NCBI GenBank assembly: GCA_002900995.3
Contig: CM035304.1
Location: 5,720,134-5,784,133, forward strand
DNA from: Ganoderma boninense
Lineage: Eukaryota; Basidiomycota; Agaricomycetes; Polyporales; Polyporaceae
Reading direction: 5' to 3'
DNA length: 64,000 nucleotides
Below the pieces are notes generated by a model. That model searched no databases and was not told the DNA's origin. It worked only from the letters and a program-made list of their open reading frames with translations. Positions 57,271-64,000 of this stretch are shown here, one piece after another; the first letter of the stretch is position 1, and the number at the start of each line of letters is the position of its first letter. Both the position numbers and the translations under genes were made by a program.

Positions 57271-59629
57271 CGCGGAGGCTGAGGCGAGCCCTCCGAGAAG
57301 TCTGTGGGAACGCTGGTCGAAAATCCGGCTTACTTGCGCGTCACAAGCCTCAAAGTCACCGTTTGGGTACGTCGTGAGTCGTATCGTTCCGACTGACTCT
57401 CGCTGCAGTCGGTCTTTTGCTTCGGCTTTCAAGGCCGAATCTGTGGCCGCCTGCCGCTTACTCGAGCACTCATCCTCTCTCAGCTAGCCTGGCATAGGTC
57501 GAAGCTTCAGGCGGGACAGGCTGATCACGAGAAGATATTCAAGCAGCGCCGCACAGCGTCCCAGGTGGTCTCAACTGTCAACATATAGGCCTCCGCCGGC
57601 ATCAACGTCCCTGTGCCGAACCTAAGCTGCGGTCAGTATTGTGAGCGTCGGCGTCAGCACGCCGACCCCTCTCGTCACCGACAGCCCATAGTCAAGGCGG
57701 GAGCGGCGACAAGGCGGCGGTGGGTTTCTCGTAGCGGCCAACTTGTGACCTTCGCTCGCGTTTGCCCCTTGATTCGAGCTGATCCTGTATTTCTGTCTTA
57801 TAGAATTGTATCACGCCGACCGGGATTGCGCACACCGGCCGTTGTGTACCGAGAGCGTTCTGCGTCAGGAGTTCCGGGTTCGTACAACGTTGCCGGCGCA
57901 TTCAACGGTTCTTGAAACCTCCCATGTGGTCCTGTGCTCGACCTGCACCGATTCTGACCGGGTAGGATACTGAGAATATCTACTATCTCTTCCACTGGCA
58001 GAAATGTTGACGGCCGGAGTACTAGGATTGCTTGCTGTCATCAGGCATCGGATCCGATACTCGAAAAAGCTCAGCGGTAGCGCATACAACAAGGTACGTG
58101 GCCATATGAGTCCTACATATGGCGGAAAGCTGATTGACCGAGTGCTATTAGGGTTCTGTCTGGGTGTGCTGGCGTTTCGTAGGCGTATTTGCAATCGAGA
58201 TGCAGCCGGTGTCTTCTCAAGATGCATATGGCCCAACTAGGAACGCGAATGGCGCTGTGCACTAGCGGTCGCGGACCCCTTCGGAGCGAGCGGAATGCGG
58301 CGGAGAAGGTCAAGCGGGAAGCAAGATTGCGGATGGACTACTCGAGCCCGGGCTAGTTTCAACGCCCACAAGTCGGCGGTAAGGACCTTGGGAAGTGTCG
58401 GGGGACGGCCTCCGCCTTGAACAAGGCGGGCGGCGCGAAGCATTCTCGGCGGCGCAGCGTCATATCACGAGTGGGGATTTTGTTCTTCTAACATAACCTT
58501 GCCGTTCTGATTTGAGTCTTCTATAGACATCAACAAGGTGTCTTGCGTCATCGTCTTCCTCCGTCACTGCCTCAGCCCCGGCTTCCCTCGTCGGGGCCGA
58601 CACACCGTTATGTGAACGTTATGCAGAGTGACGAAACACTGCAAGCTAGAAGCGGACACCCACGGTGGATGAGTCTCGTGGACGGGTGGCGCAGGTATTG
58701 GAGCGCCAGATGCTTGTGCCAATGTAGGAGCCGCCGATCCTTGCGGCCATCGAGTCCGACAACTCCTGGCGCTACCATCCCGCGATGGCGTAGAATTGGC
58801 GTTTTTGTGCCTCTCAAACCTTTTATTATGCTACGGGAAATGCACAATTCCTGTTCCGAGTACCGTGGAACTAGTATGTTTGCAGTCACAATCCAATCGA
58901 GCTTTGAACTTTCTGACCATTATGTTGTCTATTCAGACTCCCGGTCGTCGGCATCTTGTCTCCTAATTGACGCCTAATCACACAATTGACGACTACGCCT
59001 CTTCTTCATGGAATACCCTTGCATACGGCCCTAGGCGGTGATATGCTATGACTCTGACGACAATGATCATCTGTCACTGTAGGCGTTCTTGCTGCCTTCT
59101 TGTTTGTATTTCGCTGTTGTCGCCGCTGGGGTCAGTGGACTAGACTTGGCAAGAAGATGGAATCCCGGCCCTCAATGGCAAGAACATCATCCAACGACCG
59201 GACCTTACGCCGCAGTCCCTCTCTACCTTGGTGCAAGACATGGTGCCTGTCCATGTGGATTGGTTTCTGGGCCACTCGAAAGGGTCCTTCCCGTGCTCTT
59301 TTGGGCTCCTACCCGTAACTGGCTGGGTTCTCCACTGCACTAGTTCCTTGTGGTTCGTGCACCGCTCCTCAGCTGCGTATCCGGACGCGTCGGTGGAATG
59401 CAAGGACCTCACCAGCTTCTTGCGCCTAAGGTTCCTCGGTCTGTCGCGCACGAACGCCGTGTACTCGTCTGGTGCCGTAGCCTCTGCAACTGCGACGTGA
59501 GGACAAGCCACTTAGCTGAAAGGTTTATAAGGCCTACCTGGCCGCCATGTCACCCCAGGGAACGAGTTCTGCTCACATCCTTCTACCTTCTCCCCGGCTC
59601 GAACATCTCTCTCACTGTCAACACCCACC
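57271..59629. other. Long spacer before AP3
   Basis: 2.36 kb without a supportable gene. Frames at 57613-57915, 58543-58977 and 59089-59343 have no recognisable content, and no consistent splice pattern connects them. It may contain more decayed sequence next to the HET relic. TATAA at 59526-59530 belongs to AP3. Confidence 0.5.
59526..59530 (+). promoter_or_regulatory. TATA box of AP3
   Basis: TATAA, in GGTTTATAAGG, 104 bases before the AP3 ATG. Confidence 0.55.
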
Positions 59630-61171
59630 ATGACCCGTCTCTCCGCTCTCCTCGCCCTCGCCGCTGCAGCGGTCGTCGTGTCCTCCACGCCGATCGTCGT
59701 CCGCGACTCGTCGCCCGTGACGCTCCCCATCGCACGCCGCATCAGCGCGACCGGCGCCGCCAACATCATCAAGGCGGACCAGGCGCGTGCGAAGGTGCTC
59801 AGGGCCCGCTCGCAGGCCGCCAAGGTCGCCCCCGTCGACACCGCCGCGGGCAAGGTCTTCCCCGGGATCGACGTCCCCGTGACGAACCAGGCGGTGATCT
59901 ACTCGGCGAACGTCGGCGTCGGCACGCCCCCGACGACGTACGAGCTCATCGTCGACACCGGCTCGTCGAACACCTGGGTCGGCGCGGACCAGCCGTACGT
60001 GAACACGAGCAGCAGCGTCGACACCGGCGCCGAAGTGGTGGGTCTCACAATCTTCTTCTGTTTACTGAGCACTGTTACTCGTACGCGGATATGGCTGACG
60101 TCGTTGTGCCACCACGTTGCAGGAAGTGTTCTACGGCTCGGGCTTCTTCTTCGGGGAGGAGTACACCGACACGGTCACCATCGGGTCCCTCGTCATCAAG
60201 AACCAGAGCATCGGCGTGGCCGAGATCGCGTTCGGCTTCAACGGCTTCGACGGCATCCTCGGGCTCGGCCCCGACGACCTGACGGACGACACGACCTCTG
60301 CTGGCGGCGAGATACCGACGGTCGTCGACAACGCTTTCGCGCAGGGCCTGATCCACTCCAAGGTCCTCGGTGTCTCGTTCGAGCCGAGCGCGCAGGAGTC
60401 GGTCACCAACGGCGAGCTCACGTTCGGCGGCGTGGACTACAAGAAGGTCACTGGGCCCGTCAACTACGTGTATGTATGCTTCGCGGTTGTGATTGCATTT
60501 GCCAGACTGATGGCACGTATATATGTAGCCCGATCACCTCTACGACCCCTGCATCTGCGTATGTCGGCATCGACCAGTCGATCACGTACGGCTCCTCGGG
60601 CACTCCTATCCTCTCTTCCACTGCTGGTATCACTGACACCGGCACCACTCTCGTCTACATCGCGTCTGGTCTGTCCTTCTAATTTCTTCACCCGACTCCT
60701 GTCGTTGCTGACATACATCGTCGGATTCATCGTAAACAGACGCATTCGCCGCATACCAGAACGCTACCGGGGCCGTCATCGACAACAACACCGGCCTGCT
60801 CACGATCACTGCCGACCAGTTCGCGAACCTCGAGAGCCTCTTCTTCCACATCGGCGACACCACCTACGAGTTCACGCCGAACGCGCAGATCTGGCCCCGT
60901 GCCGTACGTCTGTTTCCCCATGCCGTCATGGCATGAACTTTAACACAAAACGCTAACTGGTGCCTCGGCCCTCATCCAGCTGAACACTGTAATTGGGGGC
61001 GACGCAGACAGCATCTACCTGGTGACGGCGGACATCGGCTCGCCCACGGGCGAGGGCTTCGACTTCATCGACGGCTACACGTTCCTCGAGCGGTTCTACT
61101 ACGTCTACGACTCCGCCAACGCCTGCGTCGGGTTTGCCCCCACGCACTTCACCTATGCCACTACCAACTGA
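59630..61171 (+). CDS. Secreted pepsin-like aspartic protease AP3 (family A1)
   Basis: Third paralogue, 33 kb from AP1/AP2. Exons: 59630..60037, 60123..60469, 60529..60668, 60740..60903, 60980..61171; 416 aa. Signal peptide MTRLSALLALAAAAVVVSS; propeptide with SPVTLPIARRISATGAANII. Catalytic motifs are VDTGSSNTW and ITDTGTT. The flap region is FYGSGFFFGEEYTDTVTIG. It ends IDGYTFLERFYYVYDSANAC. Exons 2 to 5 have the same lengths as in AP2 (347, 140, 164, 192 nt). It has one Cys near the C-terminus (NACVGF) that AP1 and AP2 replace with Ser/Gln, so no disulfide is implied. The first intron retains a short open stretch before a stop, so only splicing gives the full enzyme. Confidence 0.95.
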
Positions 61172-61712
61172 ACGAACTATGAACGTATATGAACACTGGA
61201 CGCGTCTCTGATTTGTTATGACTTGGTGCTGATCATCTTGTGTACTTTACTATGTTCGGCGAAATGGACACTGAATCAAGAGTCGGTTGGTCGGACCGCA
61301 CTCCACTTTTGCCTCTTCATCACCCAGCTGACTCTGAGCTGTTGAAAACTTCTGGAGCTTGCGAACTGCCTCGACATCCTCCAGGATCTGGTTCCATGCT
61401 GTCGCGTGTCGGCGCAGCATTCAGTACAATCCTCCGGACACGACTTGAAGTTTGAGGATTGTAGGTGCTGATTTTCGCCCGTTTTCGCTCAAAACACTGA
61501 GTTCAGGAGATGATCGGAAAGGACGAAAAATTCATGGGTGCTCGCTCGTGCGGCCTCCCCGTGGAGTCACCTTGCGACATCCAGCCCTCATATGGTCTCA
61601 CCGGTGGCGGCACCCTTCGGCAACACCTCGACACTCTCCCTCCCAACCTCTGGCGACGGCCTTTTCTCTTACCTTTCAGCTTCGCCGCAATCTTCAGGTT
61701 CCATCCTCCCAC
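61172..61712. other. Spacer between AP3 and the TDT transporter
   Basis: No gene. An open frame runs into the transporter from upstream, but the first plausible ATG with a family-like N-terminus is at 61713. Confidence 0.5.
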
Positions 61713-63638
61713 ATGCCTCTCATGCAGCCGATATGCGCATGGAAGAGTTGGCGAGAACGCATTCGGTACGTCTGATACTCTGATGTTTTGGCGAAGGCAA
61801 GTAAGCGCTGGGAGCTGCAGCGTTATATTCCGGCGTCTAACGTGCCGATATACTTAAACCGAGTTTGCTCCGAGCCAGTGAACATGCATTGCTCCTGCTT
61901 TGCGGTTTTGCCTTCGCCACGACCAGCCTGGATGCACGATACATTACTGACTTCACTGTGTTCCATAGGCATTTTACTTGGGTTTGGCATGCTGTGATCA
62001 TGAGCACCGGCGCGGTCTCGGCTCTCATTTACAACTTTCCCTACCATGGCAGCGACACTGGTAGTCTGGTACTGAAGAACGTCGCCCTCGCTGTGTTCTT
62101 GTTCAACCTCATGTTGTTCGTGTTCGTCTGCACCTGCACAGTACTTCGATATGTTATGTTCCCTGAGGTATGTTTCTATTTCCAACACTCAATGCAGAGG
62201 CGAGGTAAGTGCTTGCCCATACGACTAACACAACAATATGTGTCTCTCCAGGTGTGGGGTTTGATGATCACACACCCCACGCAAAGTCTATTCATGGGAT
62301 GCTTCCCCATGGGAATCACAACTTTGATCGATTCTGCCCTGGTGCGCAGCGTCGCGCGCTATGTTTCCTAGTTCGTCGGAAGGCTCACGTTGCTCTTGTA
62401 GAACATAAACCAGGATTGGGGCTTCGGTGGTACGAGATTCCTCTGGACCCTTTGGGGAATCTGGTTGTTAGACTGCGCTCTCTCATATCTCATTGCCTTT
62501 GGCATGATCTACACCATGTGAGTCACATTCTTGCGGTTTACTTCAGATGCCTGCTACATCCTACCGTTTACATGTTGGACTGCTCCGCATTCAGCCTCCT
62601 CTGCTCAGTCATGCGAGTCAAACAACCATGTCATTAAGGGTTGCTAGACACATAGGTTTGTTTCTGGTTACAGTAGAGGTTTTCGGAAAAAGAACCCGCA
62701 AACATGCAAGCAAGCTGCTTACGAGAATCTACCGCTGACTCTTTATCTAGGATGACCCGCCAGGACCACTCCGTCGACAAGATGACGGCAACATGGCTTC
62801 TGCCTGTAGTCACGCTCGTCGTCGCGTCAACTTCCGGCGGTCTCCTGTCGCGCGCACTCCTCCCACATTCCACAACCATCGCCCTCCTCACCTCCGCCTT
62901 CTCCTGCACAACGCTCATCATCGGCCTGAGCTTCGCGCTCATGATGATCACCGTCTACCTCCTCCGCCTCATCACCAGCGGCCCGCCCGACCCCACACTC
63001 GTCCTCTCCGCGTTCATCCCGCTCGGCCCGCTCGGCCAAGGCGCGTTCTCGCTCCTCGTCAACGGCCAAGTCCTCTCCGAGCTCCTCCCGCCGCACATGC
63101 CCACGGGCGAGGCCTTCCCGACGATCGCGCTCGCGGGCCAGATGGTCTTTGCGGGGTGCTTCCTGGGCGCGTACGTGCTCTTCTCGATGGGCGTCGCGTG
63201 GATCCTCGTCGCGCTCCTCACCATCCTCCACGTGCGCGCGCAGGCCGAGCTCCCGTTCTCGATGGCGTACTGGGGCCTCATCTTCCCCAACGGCGTGTTC
63301 GCGCTGTGCTGCGTGCAGCTGTCGAGGGTGTTGGACAGCCCGGTGTTCAGAGCGATCGGTGCTGTATGGAGCTGTATTACTTCTCCTCCCGCTTAACTGG
63401 ATACAGGATACGTTGAGCTGACCCGTCCGTCTCTGCAGGCGTCGTGCTCCTCGTGTGGCTCGCTGTGTTCGCGCGGACCGTCCCCTCGTTCATCGACGGT
63501 TCGATCTTCGACGCGCCCTGCCTCCTTGACTCGGACGAAGGTGCCGTACCCGTTGCCGCCGCGGCGAACAAGCTCCCTTTTGACAAGGAGAAAGCCCTGG
63601 GTAGCAACTCTACCTCCTCGTCTACCGTAGTCCTGTAG
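61713..63638 (+). CDS. TDT/SLAC1-family transporter, SSU1 sulfite-pump-like
   Basis: Plasma-membrane anion transporter of the tellurite-resistance/dicarboxylate (TDT, SLAC1) family, which includes the fungal sulfite efflux pump SSU1 and malate permeases. Exons: 61713..61765, 61969..62167, 62252..62341, 62402..62517, 62751..63358, 63439..63638; 421 aa. The join CWKSWRERIR-like (AWKSWRERIRHFTWVWHAVI) restores the family N-terminus ahead of TM1 (MSTGAVSALIYNFPY). About ten hydrophobic segments follow, including SLVLKNVALAVFLFNLMLFV, MGCFPMGITTLIDSAL, FLWTLWGIWLLDCALSYLIA, ATWLLPVVTLVVASTSGGLL, and the C-terminal VVLLVWLAVFARTVPSFIDG. HSVDKMTATWLLP before the sixth segment is typical of the SSU1 branch. 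The substrate (sulfite versus malate) cannot be decided from sequence alone. Intron 1 (203 nt) and intron 4 (233 nt) are longer than usual here. Confidence 0.88.
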
Positions 63639-64000
63639 ATCCGGATTCTGACTAGAGTCACTTATTGACCACTCGTCCCCCGTCGTTCCCCCCATCATAC
63701 AATAGTCCCTCTCAACCTCGGTACATAACTGGACCTGATTCTGATCGAATGCAACAGTGGCGAACGACCCTCCGCAGTAAGCCTGCAGGCCATTGGGTGT
63801 GGGGGGTATACGTCGTTCTCAATACGGAGGATCATATAAACTCGAGCAAAAAGGATCCGACCGATTCAACCTAGCTGGAAACGGCGCGAAGACATGCACT
63901 CGAGACAGAGCTGTGGTGAGAATCAGATGTAGACGCTCCTCGTCTCTATGTACGGCCGACACCTCTCGATCGTCTCCTGCGACAGAGGGAAGAGATCCAG
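63639..64000. other. 3' flank of the transporter to the window end
   Basis: No gene seen in 362 bases. Confidence 0.5.

Noticed and set aside
61538..61783. Frame starting MLARAASPWSHL as the N-terminus of the transporter
   Set aside because: Splicing to the next exon in this frame breaks the family N-terminus; the frame with WKSWRERIR joins in phase to HFTWVWHAV.

Overview
The window is nuclear DNA of a filamentous basidiomycete, most likely an Agaricomycete of the polypore type. Reasons: most genes are split by short introns (about 50-90 nt, GT..AG), the DNA is GC-rich, and the gene set fits (pepsin-like secreted proteases of the polyporopepsin type, an ERT1-like zinc-cluster factor, a fungal PI-PLC, PEX3, an intracellular GH1 beta-glucosidase, a large HET-domain family). 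All exon joins below were read by eye from splice signals, frame and paralogue or family similarity; no search could be run.

Layout. 1-7 kb: HET-domain gene HET-A (+), facing an orphan gene called X1 here (-). 7-10.4 kb: an intron-containing tRNA-Asn(GTT) (-) divergent from an ERT1/RDS2-like zinc-cluster/PAS transcription factor (+). 11.7-15.6 kb: phosphoinositide-specific phospholipase C (+), then a small coiled-coil gene (-). 17.9-23.8 kb: HET-B and HET-C (+). 25-30 kb: two pepsin-like aspartic proteases, AP1 and AP2 (+). 31.6-34.2 kb: HAM1-like protein (+). 34.7-37.8 kb: GH1 beta-glucosidase (-), divergent from a Gfo/Idh/MocA oxidoreductase (38.6-40.1 kb, +). 41.6-44.2 kb: PEX3 (-), sharing a 169-bp promoter with an 82-aa single-TM protein (+). 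44.8-45.7 kb: a proline-rich/acidic protein (-). 46.5-48.7 kb: HET-D (-). 49.6-57.3 kb: HET-E (+), orphan X2 (+), an F-box-like/WD40 gene (+) and a decayed HET tail. 59.6-61.2 kb: third aspartic protease AP3 (+). 61.7-63.6 kb: TDT/SLAC1-type transporter (+).

The most notable content is the non-self-recognition-like part: five HET genes plus a relic. All share an N-terminal HET domain and the same uncharacterised C-terminal half. Two of the five (HET-B, HET-E) have a frame break in that half. Two copies of an orphan gene family (X1 and X2, 260 and 255 aa, identical three-exon structure) each lie directly 3' of a HET gene, inside an inverted duplication of about 1.4 kb that includes promoter and 3' flank. 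This HET-plus-X arrangement is the best candidate here for an undescribed system. The metabolic genes (ERT1-like regulator, PEX3, GH1, Gfo/Idh, proteases) look like ordinary saprotroph housekeeping genes between the HET loci.
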